Below are positions 1 to 11,187 of a DNA stretch of 59,971 nucleotides, piece by piece. Source of the stretch: Komagataeibacter oboediens (GTDB lineage: Bacteria; Pseudomonadota; Alphaproteobacteria; Acetobacterales; Acetobacteraceae); NCBI RefSeq assembly GCF_003207815.1, contig NZ_NKTX01000015.1:1-59971 (forward strand), given 5' to 3'. The first letter of the stretch is position 1, and each line of letters starts with the position of its first letter. Below the pieces are notes generated by a model that worked only from the letters and a program-made list of their open reading frames with translations, did not search any database and had not been told where the DNA came from. The translations under genes and the position numbers were made by a program.

Positions 1-294
1 ACCGCCCTCGTCATCAGCCAGATCCTCCCGCATCAAGAGAATCAGAGCCAGCGCCGTTTGTCACTTCACACACGAGTCAGTGGCTACGTCCTTTGGTATC
101 ATTTATAAAGAACATTAAACGTCTCCAGGAACTTTCTGAAAAAAGCTTCAGAAAAAACGTCCTGATGATGAGTGAATGTTTTGCAGACAGGCTGCTTCAG
201 GCTGCCCTGTATGATGGTCCATGGTGTGGCTTGTCGTCGTCCCTGCGCGTGGTAGCATGCCGTTCTTGCCGCAGACGTCGGGGAAAACCGGAGA
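1..294. other. Left-edge intergenic stretch, no supported gene
   Basis: I see no coding sequence with a believable start and homology here. Short open frames exist on both strands but none is recognisable. Bases 131-160 resemble the right half of the dispersed hairpin repeat found elsewhere in the window. The region just before 295 holds a GGAGA-like ribosome binding site for the transporter that follows. Confidence 0.5.
128..160. repeat. Degenerate partial copy of the dispersed hairpin repeat
   Basis: The stretch ACTTTCTGAAAAAAGCTTCA followed by GAAAAAACGT matches the second half of the intact element at 21361-21441, which reads GTTTTGCAAAAAGCTTCGCC then AGAAACTTCT. Only the half carrying the AAGCTT hairpin is visible. 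No GCCGCC hairpin is present. Confidence 0.4.
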
Positions 295-1599
295 ATGGAA
301 AACAGGCAGGCACTTCCCCTGAAGGAAAAGGTGGCCTACGGCTGTGGTGATGCCGCCTCCAACATGATGTGGGGCATGACCTCATCCTACCTCATGTATT
401 ATTACACGGACATATATGGCCTGCCGCTGGTGGCGGTATCGTGGATATTGCTTGTGGCCCGAGTTGTGGATGCCTTCTGCGATCCGGCCATCGGCTATAT
501 CGTTGACCGTACGGGGGGGCTGATCGTGCCGCGTCTGATCCGGGCGCTTGCCATTCCCTTTGGCGTGACGGGTTTCGCGTGCTTTCTGGCCCTGCCACTT
601 TCGCCCGCAGGGAAAATCCTGTGGGCAGGGCTGACCTATATCGTATTTGGTGCGGTCTATTCCTGCATCAACACGCCCTATGGCGCGCTGTCGGTCATGA
701 TCAGCCGGAGTGCGACGGCGCGCGTGGGCCTGAATGCATTCCGCATGATGGGCTGTCAGGCCGGGTCGCTGTTTGTGGCGCTTATGACCATTCCCGCCAT
801 CACTTGGCTGGGCGGGGGCGACAGTGCGGCGCAGCACCGGTATGGCATGGCGGTCTATGTGCTGGCCCTGTCGGTTGTGGGCAGTGTCCTGTGGCTGTGC
901 GTGGCGCGTGGCTGCATCGTGCGGCATCCGCCAGCACCCGTCCGGCAGGGGCTGGTGATCACGCTGCGCCATCTTTTCGGCAACCGGCGGTGGGTGCTGA
1001 GCAATATGCTCGCATTCTTTTATTTCGTGGGGCAGGCGGCCCTGTTCGGGTTTGCCCTGTATTACGCCCGCATTGTCCTTGGCGGCACGGAGCAGCTGGG
1101 CGCCAATATCATTACATTCATTACCGTCCTGCTGTTTGCTGGCGTGCCCGCATGCGGGCCACTTGCGCGGCGTCTGGGCACTGTCCGCAGCGGGATCGTA
1201 TGCCTGATCGTGCAGGGGGCAGCCTATCTGGCCATGGCTGTCGCGGGGGCGTCCATGACGGGCTTTTTCCTGTCCGCAGGTCTTCTTGCGTTGGCGCAGG
1301 GTGTCATGTCGCCGCTGTATTACACCCTGCTGGCCCAGGCCGTGGATGACGGGGACCCGCGTTCCTCGACCGGATCGGCAGGGTTGGCATATTCGATCAA
1401 TACATGAGTCACGAAACTGGCGATGGGCCTGACCGGTTTCATCCTGGCGCAGTTCCTGTCATGGGGGCATTACGCTGCGGATCGGGCGGCACAGCCACCA
1501 GAAGTATCATGGTGGATTACGACGGGATTTGTCTGGCTGCCGCTGTGGGCGGTGTGCATGCAGGCCCTGTGCCTTCTGGCGTGGCGTGACAGGGCGTGA
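295..1599 (+). pseudogene. GPH-family (MelB-type) sugar:cation symporter, interrupted by an in-frame TGA
   Basis: The frame opens MENRQALPLKEKVAYGCGDA and continues NMMWGMTSSYLMYYYTDIYG, typical of glycoside-pentoside-hexuronide:cation symporters of the major facilitator superfamily, with many hydrophobic segments. It reads 370 codons to a TGA at 1405-1407. Without any frameshift it then resumes VTKLAMGLTGFILAQFLSWG and runs to a second TGA at 1597-1599. The stop falls in the conserved YS(x)n-K(x)G region near TM11, so about the last 63 residues are lost. A total of about 434 codons fits the family's usual length. The product would import a sugar or glycoside across the inner membrane if intact. 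Most likely it is a recent nonsense mutation or a sequencing error. Confidence 0.85.
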
Positions 1600-1653
1600 G
1601 ACGTGTGCCGGTGCTGCCGCCTGCTACGTGATTTTTCCCGCAGGCCCGTGATG

Positions 1654-1710
1654 GAAATAAAGGTTCATGGATGTCGCCTTTCTTCATGAAGGCGACGTTT
1701 CACCAGACAC
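1654..1710. repeat. Dispersed GCC-hairpin repeat element, also a convergent terminator candidate
   Basis: GTCGCCTT at 1673-1680 pairs perfectly with AAGGCGAC at 1689-1696 around an 8-base loop. The flanks AAAGGTTCATGG and CACCAGACACGTTCAT match the outer arms of the element at 21361-21441. It lies between the converging transporter pseudogene and sodC, so it may end transcription from both sides. Confidence 0.6.
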
Positions 1711-1775
1711 GTTCATGCGCCTGCCCGATGGTTCCGGTCGCGGTTGTCCCGCGACCGGGAACGATGATGGCCGCG

Positions 1776-2303
1776 TTAATGGATCACGCCACAGGCCACG
1801 CGGTCTCCCGCGCCGCCAATGGGCTGGGTGCGGTAATCATCGGGATTGGCATGGATGACCAGCGCCGACCCGTCGGCATCCAGCAGGGCAGGGCGGCCAT
1901 CCTTGCCATTCAGGGACACCAGGGTGGAATACAGTTCCACCGTTGCCGTCCCGTCCTGATTGACAAACACATTGGGCAGGTCGCCCGCATCATTGGCGTT
2001 CGGGTTCAGCAGGCCATGCACGACGGGGCTGGCCGCATGGACATGTGCGCCCGCGCTGCTGAACTTCGGCGGGCCGCAGTCGCCTTTTTCATGGAAGTGG
2101 ATGCCATGCCAGCCGGGGATCAGTCCCTTCGCCTCGATATGCAGCAGCACGCCCTTTGGCGCGTCCGTGACATGGAGGCTGCCGTGGTCGGTGCCGTCAT
2201 TGCCGATCAGGCTGCCGGATGCCGTATCGGCGGCATGGGCCAGGGCAGGCACGCAGGCCAGTCCGGCAAGAACGGTGAGCAGTTTCAGGCGGGATGTAAG
2301 CAT
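1776..2303 (-). CDS. sodC: Periplasmic Cu,Zn superoxide dismutase
   Basis: This 175-residue protein dismutates superoxide in the periplasm. Residues 1-24 form a signal peptide ending ALAHA. The copper and zinc ligand region HGIHFHEKGDC is at residues 66-76, followed by a second histidine cluster (AGAHVHAASPVVHG), and the C-terminal GGAGDRVACGVI carries the arginine and the second cysteine of the family disulfide. Length and motifs match bacterial SodC. It reads away from the next gene and converges on the transporter pseudogene, with a hairpin repeat between them. It appears to be a single-gene unit. Confidence 0.93.
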   Translation of the reverse strand: MLTSRLKLLTVLAGLACVPALAHAADTASGSLIGNDGTDHGSLHVTDAPKGVLLHIEAKGLIPGWHGIHFHEKGDCGPPKFSSAGAHVHAASPVVHGLLNPNANDAGDLPNVFVNQDGTATVELYSTLVSLNGKDGRPALLDADGSALVIHANPDDYRTQPIGGAGDRVACGVIH

Positions 2304-2722
2304 GGGATATTCCTTATTCCGGATCGCACGGCAGCCGTAACGGCAGCGGGATGACAGGCCGGTATCCTGCCGGGAAACGCCCGCGCGCTGACACGGCGGG
2401 GCCTGTCCGGAACAGCGTGCCGGAATTAAGATACGCTCGCAATAACCACGAAGCCGCGCCGTGCGCCCATCCGTCCCGCTACCGGGCCAATATCATGTGG
2501 AAACAGGGCGCGGTGCCGGTGGCACGCATCCTTCACTTTCTGCGGAGGCCGCGCACACGACCTCCGGTCCGTGCTCGATACGACGCGCGGGTCCCGCCAC
2601 CCGGCAGCACTGGCAGCCCACCGGGGCAGGGCGCGCGCGGCGCTCCGCCGGGAACGGGGCAGTTCCCCTACGTGCATTCCCGTTGTATGACCCGACACTT
2701 CCCCCTCATGGCATGGCGGCAC
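2304..2722. other. Divergent intergenic region between sodC and a glycosyltransferase
   Basis: This 419-base gap separates sodC (minus) from the gene at 2723 (plus). The downstream frame is open as far back as 2351, but that extension has no family-like sequence and is unlikely to be translated. Promoters for both genes should lie here. I see no strong -10/-35 pair or operator. Confidence 0.4.
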
Positions 2723-3883
2723 ATGAAGATCGGTTTCCTGTTCAATCACGACTGCACCCATCAGGTCCCGCATACGGCGCCGATCATCTGTGAACTTGCG
2801 GCCATGGGGCAGGATGTGACGGTCATTACCTCCACCGCGGCGCAGGAAGCCCATGTCCGCAAAACCATCGCCGCCTGCGCGCAGCGCGTGACATATGCCC
2901 GGATTGATATCGGGCCGCTGTCCCGGGCCATAAACACGGTGGCGCGGGCGGTCGTACCGTTCCGCCGCATTGCCAATCTGCGCGAAAACATCGACCTGTT
3001 CGCGGGGTTTGACGCGCTGGTGGTGCCCGAGACGACATCGGCGCTGCTGAAAAGCCATTTCAATCTGGATGTACGGCTGATCTACCTGCCGCACGGGGCG
3101 GGCGACCGCTCCATCGGGTTTCGCGACGTGACCCGGTTTTTCGACCTTGTGCTGCTGCCCGGCGCCAAGACGCGTGACCGCATGCTGCACAAGAACCTGA
3201 TCCGCCCCGGGCATCATGCCGTTGTCGGCTATCCCAAATTCGACACCGTGGACATGACGGCGCGCCCGCGCTTTTTTGACAATGACCGGCCTACCGTCCT
3301 GTACAACCCGCATTTTGACCCGGTCCTGTCATCATGGTGGGACATGGGGATCGAGGTGCTGGAATGGTTCGCGCGGCAGGATGACTACAACCTGATCTTT
3401 GCGCCCCATGTCATGCTGTTCCGCCGCAGGCTGCACACATCGGTCGAACACCGCCGCATCCGCCTGCGCCGCAGGATACCCGAACGGCTGCGCAACCTGT
3501 CGCACATACGCATTGATACCGGCAGCCAGAATTCGGTGGACATGTCCTATGTCCTTGCCGCTGACATCTACCTGGGGGATGCCAGCAGCCAGGTCTATGA
3601 ATGGATCGCCCGGCCGCGCCCGTGCATCTTTATCAATTCCCACCATGCACGCTGGCGCGACAACCCCAACTATGCGCACTGGAACATGGGACAGGTGATC
3701 GAGGGCGTGGACGAACTGCCCCACGCCCTTGCCGTGGCATGTGACCGGCAGCGCCTGTTTGCCGCCCGCCAGCAGGCCGCATTCGACGCGACATTCCATA
3801 CCGTCCCCGGTGAAACCGCCGCCCATCGCGCCGCGAAGGAAATTGTTACATTTTTATGTAAGGATAAGCCATCTGTCCAATGA
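2723..3883 (+). CDS. CDP-glycerol glycerophosphotransferase-like / GT-B glycosyltransferase
   Basis: This protein of about 386 residues begins MKIGFLFNHDCTHQVPHTAP, a Rossmann-type N-terminal half with no signal peptide. The C-terminal half has LAADIYLGDASSQVYEWI followed by RPRPCIFIN, resembling the TDxSS...KPxIFY nucleotide-binding region of the CDP-glycerol glycerophosphotransferase family (Pfam Glyphos_transf). It probably transfers a glycerol-phosphate or sugar unit during cell-surface polysaccharide synthesis; substrate unknown. In-frame upstream starts at 2687 and 2708 are possible, and I chose 2723 because family-like sequence begins there. It sits 60 bases before another, broken glycosyltransferase, suggesting a small surface-glycan unit. 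Confidence 0.65.
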   Translation: MKIGFLFNHDCTHQVPHTAPIICELAAMGQDVTVITSTAAQEAHVRKTIAACAQRVTYARIDIGPLSRAINTVARAVVPFRRIANLRENIDLFAGFDALVVPETTSALLKSHFNLDVRLIYLPHGAGDRSIGFRDVTRFFDLVLLPGAKTRDRMLHKNLIRPGHHAVVGYPKFDTVDMTARPRFFDNDRPTVLYNPHFDPVLSSWWDMGIEVLEWFARQDDYNLIFAPHVMLFRRRLHTSVEHRRIRLRRRIPERLRNLSHIRIDTGSQNSVDMSYVLAADIYLGDASSQVYEWIARPRPCIFINSHHARWRDNPNYAHWNMGQVIEGVDELPHALAVACDRQRLFAARQQAAFDATFHTVPGETAAHRAAKEIVTFLCKDKPSVQ

Positions 3884-3943
3884 CCCGCCGGAATACGTGG
3901 TGCTATCCTGCCCGACCGGTTCATGACACGGAGTGTGCAGGGC

Positions 3944-5019
3944 ATGCGCATCGCCTACATTATCAATACGTTTGAAGGTGGTGGCGCTGCCCTTCCCATT
4001 CCCGCCATTGCGGACGTTTTCCGCCGGCATGGGAATGAGGTGCATGTCGCCGCCATATGCCGGCGCAACGGGCGCGCCCTGCCCGTGCTGCACGCCGCCG
4101 GGGTGCCCGCCACCGTGCTCTGGGCGCGGATGACGCCCCCATTCCCCAGCAGCTTCACAGGCTGGATGCCTGGGTACGCAGCATCCGGCCCACCCATCTG
4201 TGGACATCGCTGACACGCGCGACCCTGCTGGGGGAACTGGTGGGGGCAAGGCAGCGCATTCCCGTGGTCAGCTGGCAGCATAATGCGTTCCTGCGCCCCG
4301 CCAACCTGATGCTGCTGCGCGCCATGAAAAACCTTAGTCAGGTATGGGTGGGGGATTCCGCCTATGTCACCGCGCTGACCCGCCAGAAGCTGGACCTGCC
4401 CGCCAGCCGCGTCATGTGCTGGCCCATCTTTCGCGCCTGGCCCGACACGGCTCCCGCGCCCGAATGGCGTGCGGGACAGGTGGTGCAGATCGGCTCGCTC
4501 GGGCGGCTGCATGGATCAAAGGGGTACGATGTGCTGTGCCGCGCGCTTGTGCACCTGCGTGACGTGCCGGGCCTGTCACCCTACCGCGTGGTCATTGGCG
4601 GCGAAGGGGCGGAGCATGACCGCCTGCAGGCATTCTGCCACCGCCATGGTCTGAGCAATGTGCGGTTTGCCGGTTATGTCGAGGATGTTCAGTCCTTCCT
4701 GCGGCAATGCCACATGTATGTGCAGCCCTCGCGCTACGAAGGTTTCTGCATTGCGGCGCATGAAGCCATGAACATGGGCCTGCCGGTCGTGGGCAGCGCG
4801 GTGGGGGAAATGAACCAGTCCATCGTGGACGGGGTCACCGGCTGGAAAGTCGCCCCGGGTCGGCCACGGCAACTGGCTGACAGGCTGGAGGCCGCCCTGC
4901 GCAACCCTGCGCAACTGGCCGATATGGGACATGTCGCGCGGGAGTGGGTGATGCGGACATTCAGCGCACGCGCCTTTGACGCCGCCGGGGCCGCGATCCT
5001 GCGCCGCATGGACACATAG
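3944..5019 (+). pseudogene. GT4-family glycosyltransferase split by a frameshift
   Basis: The first part reads MRIAYIINTFEGGGAALPIP through ATVLWAR, a GT-B N-terminus. Near 4125-4140 the coding frame moves by -1, and the rest continues DAPIPQQLHRLDAWVRSI to the stop at 5019. This second part carries the GT4 donor-site signature: GEGAEHDRLQAF, then YVQPSRYEGFCIAAHEAMNM, then GLPVVGSAVGEM. Both halves are long and family-like, so a single missing base (for example in GCGCGGATGACG) explains the break. An alternative start at 3923 adds MTRSVQG. If repaired it would be a retaining glycosyltransferase of surface-polysaccharide synthesis, probably acting with its upstream neighbour. Confidence 0.75.
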
Positions 5020-5080
5020 GGATACGGGCCGGGGCGGAGGGGTACGAAAAAATAGCGGGAAACCACGGTTTTATGGCCGG

Positions 5081-5172
5081 TGTTCCCACCGTGCCCCATC
5101 CCGTGCCAAACCCTTACCATTATATATTACCCATACATATAGTTTATTATACCATGGGGTACGGTGGGAACA
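5081..5172. repeat. Long inverted repeat with AT-rich 54-base core
   Basis: TGTTCCCACCGTGCCCCAT at 5081-5099 is complementary to ATGGGGTACGGTGGGAACA at 5154-5172 at 18 of 19 positions. A further GCC/GGC pair lies just outside each arm. The intervening 54 bases are markedly AT-rich (TATATATTACCCATACATAT). It could be a small non-autonomous element, a long hairpin RNA or a two-site operator; I cannot tell which. Confidence 0.6.
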
Positions 5173-5258
5173 GGGGCACGTCATGTCCCGCCCAATAACC
5201 GGGCAGGCGGGGAAAACCGCCACTGGCGGCGCCACACGGCCGGGCGGGCGGCGCGTGC

Positions 5259-5280
5259 CCCATCCCCGATCGGGGATGGG
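5259..5280 (-). terminator. 22-base perfect palindrome just downstream of kdsA
   Basis: CCCATCCCCGA and TCGGGGATGGG form an 11-bp perfect palindrome whose end is 9 bases past the kdsA stop codon. Its position suggests it stabilises or ends the pyrG-kdsA transcript. There is no U-run after it, so it is not a textbook rho-independent terminator. Confidence 0.4.
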
Positions 5281-5288
5281 AACACAGG

Positions 5289-7909
<2,621 letters not shown>

Positions 7910-8206
7910 TCAGTGCGTGTCCGCGGGCGCGCCGGCTGCGGGCGGCTGGGCCAGGATGTCATGCCCGGCACCGGTCGATGCCCCGCGATTCATGACCGCA
8001 AGCGTCAGAGACAGCACCATGAACACCGTGCCCAGCACGGCGGTCGAACGCGTAAGCAGCGTTGCCGTCCCGCGCCCGGACATGAAGGAGCCCATGCCCT
8101 GCGACCCGCCGATTCCAAGGCCGCCGCCCTCGCTGCGCTGGATCAGGATGGTCCCGATCAGCGCGATGGTGACGAACAGGTGCAGTAGAAGAAGAACAGT
8201 GATCAT
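7910..8206 (-). CDS. secG: Preprotein translocase subunit SecG
   Basis: This 98-residue inner-membrane protein assists SecYE in protein export. It has two hydrophobic segments (about residues 2-20 and 55-70) around the hallmark loop LIQRSEGGGLGIGGSQGMG. The C-terminus is a short Ala/Pro-rich tail. It lies between tpiA and pyrG on the same strand, the tpiA-secG-pyrG order common in alphaproteobacteria, and has its own terminator. Confidence 0.95.
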   Translation of the reverse strand: MITVLLLLHLFVTIALIGTILIQRSEGGGLGIGGSQGMGSFMSGRGTATLLTRSTAVLGTVFMVLSLTLAVMNRGASTGAGHDILAQPPAAGAPADTH

Positions 8207-8244
8207 GCGTCTTTCCAGTCAGGGCCCCGCCCGCCGCGCGGCAA

Positions 8245-8988
8245 TCACGAAGCGCGGGCGGCGCGGACAAGCGGCACGAAGGCGTCGGCCTTCAGGCTGG
8301 CATTGCCCACCAGCGCCCCGTCCACGTGTTCGACAGGCAGGATATCGGTGACATTGCGTGCGTTAACGGACCCACCATAAAGGATTTGGATCGTTTTGCC
8401 AGCATCACCGAACTGCCGCGCCAGTTCGGCGCGGATAAAGGCGGCCATGTCGGCAATATCCTGCTGGGACGCGGCCTGTCCCGTGCCAATGGCCCAGATG
8501 GGTTCGTAGGCGACAATCCCCTTGAACCCCTGCGGTAGCGAGCCCTCAAGCTGCCAGCCCACTGTGGCCTGCGAATCCCCGGCGGAGCGCTGGTCGTCGT
8601 TTTCGCCCACGCATACGATGGGGGTCAGGCCCGCCTCCATGGCGGCGACCGTCTTTTCACGTACGGTTTCATCCAGTTCATGGTGTTCGGCGCGGCGTTC
8701 GGAATGGCCAAGGATGACGTATTCCACGCCAAGGTCCACCAGCATGGGGGCGGAAATGTCGCCGGTATGGGCACCCGACCTGTCCTTGTGGCAGTCCTGC
8801 GCGCCCAGACCGATCCCGGCCTGCTTCAGCTTCGGCGCAAGGCGGGCCAGCTGCGTGAAGGGCGGGCAGACCACCACGTCGGCCCGTGGGGTCAGTGTGG
8901 CCAGTTCCGCGACCAGTCCGTCCACCAGCGCGTCGGCATCCGCGCTCAGGCCGTTCATTTTCCAGTTGCCGACAATTATCTGCTTCAT
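8245..8988 (-). CDS. tpiA: Triosephosphate isomerase
   Basis: This enzyme interconverts dihydroxyacetone phosphate and glyceraldehyde-3-phosphate in the cytoplasm. At 247 residues it is the normal length. The catalytic set is visible: GNWKMNG (Lys), YVILGHSERR (His), VAYEPIWAIGTG (Glu) and the phosphate loop YGGSVN. The start at 8988 is set by MKQIIVGNWKMN and an AGGAG ribosome binding site 8 bases upstream; the frame is open to 9108 but has no family-like sequence there. It is divergent from ppiD and upstream of secG. Confidence 0.96.
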   Translation of the reverse strand: MKQIIVGNWKMNGLSADADALVDGLVAELATLTPRADVVVCPPFTQLARLAPKLKQAGIGLGAQDCHKDRSGAHTGDISAPMLVDLGVEYVILGHSERRAEHHELDETVREKTVAAMEAGLTPIVCVGENDDQRSAGDSQATVGWQLEGSLPQGFKGIVAYEPIWAIGTGQAASQQDIADMAAFIRAELARQFGDAGKTIQILYGGSVNARNVTDILPVEHVDGALVGNASLKADAFVPLVRAARAS

Positions 8989-9252
8989 GTTTCCACTCCT
9001 GCGCCCATGCCGCAGCATACCGCCTGCGCGGCGCGTGGCATGGTTGTCATGGGGGTGCAGCCTACACCATGGCGCGACCTCGGTTGCAACCCGCCTGCGC
9101 CGCATCACGGGCGTGCGTGCATCCTTGTGCTGGTCAAACCGCTGGCGTGACCGTATGGTGCCCGACCGGAAAACAGGGCGCCCGCATGGGGGCGCATGGT
9201 GTGCACGCCCTGTTCCATCCGGCTTTGTCTTGGTCCTGGCGCAGGGTTTTTC

Positions 9253-11187
9253 ATGCTATCTTTTCTGTATCGCGTGTTTGTCGATTCATGGGTGGGACGC
9301 ATCGTCGCCGGGCTGTTTTTCCTTGCCTTCATCGGGTTCGGGGTGGGCGACGTGCTGATGAACATCGGCACCGAACGCGCCGATGTCGTGGCGCGCGTGG
9401 GCGATCGCCCCATTCTGGTGCAGTCGTACCAGAACGCGCTGCAGTCCGAGATGCCGCAGGTGGCGCAGTCCATGCACCTGTCCGATCCGTCCCAGATTCC
9501 GGCGGCCACGCGTGAACAGATCGCCCGGCAGGTCCTGACCCGCCTGGTGCTGCAGGCCGAAATAGCCGAGGCCGCCGACCGCCACGGCCTGATCGTGCCC
9601 GATTCCGTGGTGCGGGATGAAATTTTCTCCATCCCCGCCTTCAGGGGGCGCGACGGGCAGTTCGATCGCGCGCTGTTCAACGACCGCCTGCGCCGTACCG
9701 GCATGTCCGAAGGGCGGCTGGTGGACCTGGTGCGTCAGGAGCAGGCGTCGCGCGTGCTGCTGCAGCCGATTCGCGATGGCGCCACCGTGCCCGACGTCAT
9801 GACCCGCCGCCTGTTTGATTTTGAGGCCCAGACCCGCACCATTGACCTTGTGCGCGTGCCGTTCGACAGCCAGCAGGTTACGGCCAGCCCCACGCCGGCC
9901 CAGCTTGCGCGCTACCATGCCAACCACCCGTGGGAATTCACCGCGCCGGAATTCCGCCATGCCCGCATTGTCGTGCTGTCTGCGGACACGATCGGCCGCC
10001 AGCTCGACATATCGGATGACGAACTGCACAAGGCGTACGAGGCGCAGGCCCAGACCTTCAATTCGCCCGAACGCCGCACCGTGCAGATCGTGACCGTACC
10101 GACCGAAGCGCGCGCCACCGCCCTGCGCGCACAGTGGGCGGATGCAGGTGCATGGACGCAGGTGCAGAAGGATGCAGGCAAGGATGCAGCGGCGGTGGAA
10201 CTGCCGGGCATCAAGGTTACGGACGTGCCTTCCGCCGATCTTGGCAAGCAGATCTTCGCCGCCCCCGCCGATGCAACGCAGGGACCGATCAAGAGCGAGG
10301 GCGGCTGGGTCGTCTTCCGCGTGACCGCCGTCACCCCCGCGCATGCAACGCCTTTTGCCGATGTGCGTCAGGCGCTGCATGACCAGGTCGCCCATTCCCG
10401 CGCGCAGGCGCTGCTGGCCGACCGGGTACAGAAGCTGCAGGACACCATTGCCGGTGGCGGGCTGGAGTCCATTCCTGCCGATATCGGGGCCGCTGCCGTC
10501 TCGGGCGATGTGGATGCATCTGGCCTGACGCATGATGGCAACCCCGCCCCGATCCCGGGCAGCGACGCGGCGCGGCAGGCGATCGTGGCGCGTATCTTCG
10601 CGCAGGCGAAGGGGGCGAACCCCGAACTGCTGCAGGGGCCCGACGGGGTGTGGTACGCGGTATCGGTTGACGGCGTGACCCCCGGCCATGCCCTGAGCCT
10701 GCAGGAAGCCGGCCCGCGCGTAACCGCCGCGTGGCTGGCCGATATCCGCCGCCACATGGCCGACCAGCAGGCCACCGCATATTATACGCAGGCAGAGGGG
10801 CAGGGCGGCCTGGGCCATGTCAGCCCCGCCATCGCCGGACTGGAACACAGCCAGCCGATTTCCCCCATGCAGCCCGCGCCGGAAATCCCGCGTGAGGTTG
10901 CGGCCCTGATCTTCCGCCTGTCCCAGCCGGGGCAGAGCGTGATGACGCAGGCGGATGACGCCTACGTGGTCGCGACGCTGACGGCCATCAACCACCCCGA
11001 CCCGGCCGCGCAGAAAAACCTGTATGACCGCGTGCGCGCGGGCCTGACGCAGTCGATGGGCGATGATATCGAAATGACCTATGGCAGCGCGCTGGAAGGC
11101 GTGGTCAAGCCCAAGCCGAATGATTCCGCCATCAAGGCGGTGATGTCGGACGTAACAGGTAGCCAGAATACGGGAACAGCACAGTGA
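9253..11187 (+). CDS. ppiD: PpiD-like periplasmic peptidyl-prolyl isomerase/chaperone
   Basis: This 644-residue protein has one N-terminal membrane anchor (about residues 13-33, after MLSFLYRVFVDSWVGRIVAG). A SurA_N-type helical chaperone region follows, with a parvulin-like region (about 235-380) and an extended C-terminal helical part. By family knowledge it is tethered to the inner membrane and helps fold exported proteins near the Sec translocon. The parvulin part is divergent, so isomerase activity is uncertain. I start at ATG 9253; the frame extends to 9196. Its stop overlaps the trpE GTG by 4 bases, a recurrent alphaproteobacterial arrangement that couples it to the trp run. Confidence 0.85.
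   Translation: MLSFLYRVFVDSWVGRIVAGLFFLAFIGFGVGDVLMNIGTERADVVARVGDRPILVQSYQNALQSEMPQVAQSMHLSDPSQIPAATREQIARQVLTRLVLQAEIAEAADRHGLIVPDSVVRDEIFSIPAFRGRDGQFDRALFNDRLRRTGMSEGRLVDLVRQEQASRVLLQPIRDGATVPDVMTRRLFDFEAQTRTIDLVRVPFDSQQVTASPTPAQLARYHANHPWEFTAPEFRHARIVVLSADTIGRQLDISDDELHKAYEAQAQTFNSPERRTVQIVTVPTEARATALRAQWADAGAWTQVQKDAGKDAAAVELPGIKVTDVPSADLGKQIFAAPADATQGPIKSEGGWVVFRVTAVTPAHATPFADVRQALHDQVAHSRAQALLADRVQKLQDTIAGGGLESIPADIGAAAVSGDVDASGLTHDGNPAPIPGSDAARQAIVARIFAQAKGANPELLQGPDGVWYAVSVDGVTPGHALSLQEAGPRVTAAWLADIRRHMADQQATAYYTQAEGQGGLGHVSPAIAGLEHSQPISPMQPAPEIPREVAALIFRLSQPGQSVMTQADDAYVVATLTAINHPDPAAQKNLYDRVRAGLTQSMGDDIEMTYGSALEGVVKPKPNDSAIKAVMSDVTGSQNTGTAQ

Larger units (their letters stand above)
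5020..5288. other. Gene-free region between converging GT4 pseudogene and kdsA
   Basis: This 269-base stretch has no credible gene. It contains a 19-base inverted repeat with an AT-rich core (5081-5172) and a 22-base perfect palindrome next to the kdsA stop (5259-5280), both described separately. Confidence 0.6.

Noticed and set aside
1405-1407. In-frame TGA read as selenocysteine in the GPH transporter
   Set aside because: No selenocysteine insertion hairpin is visible just downstream, GPH transporters are not known selenoproteins, and nonsense mutation or sequencing error is simpler.
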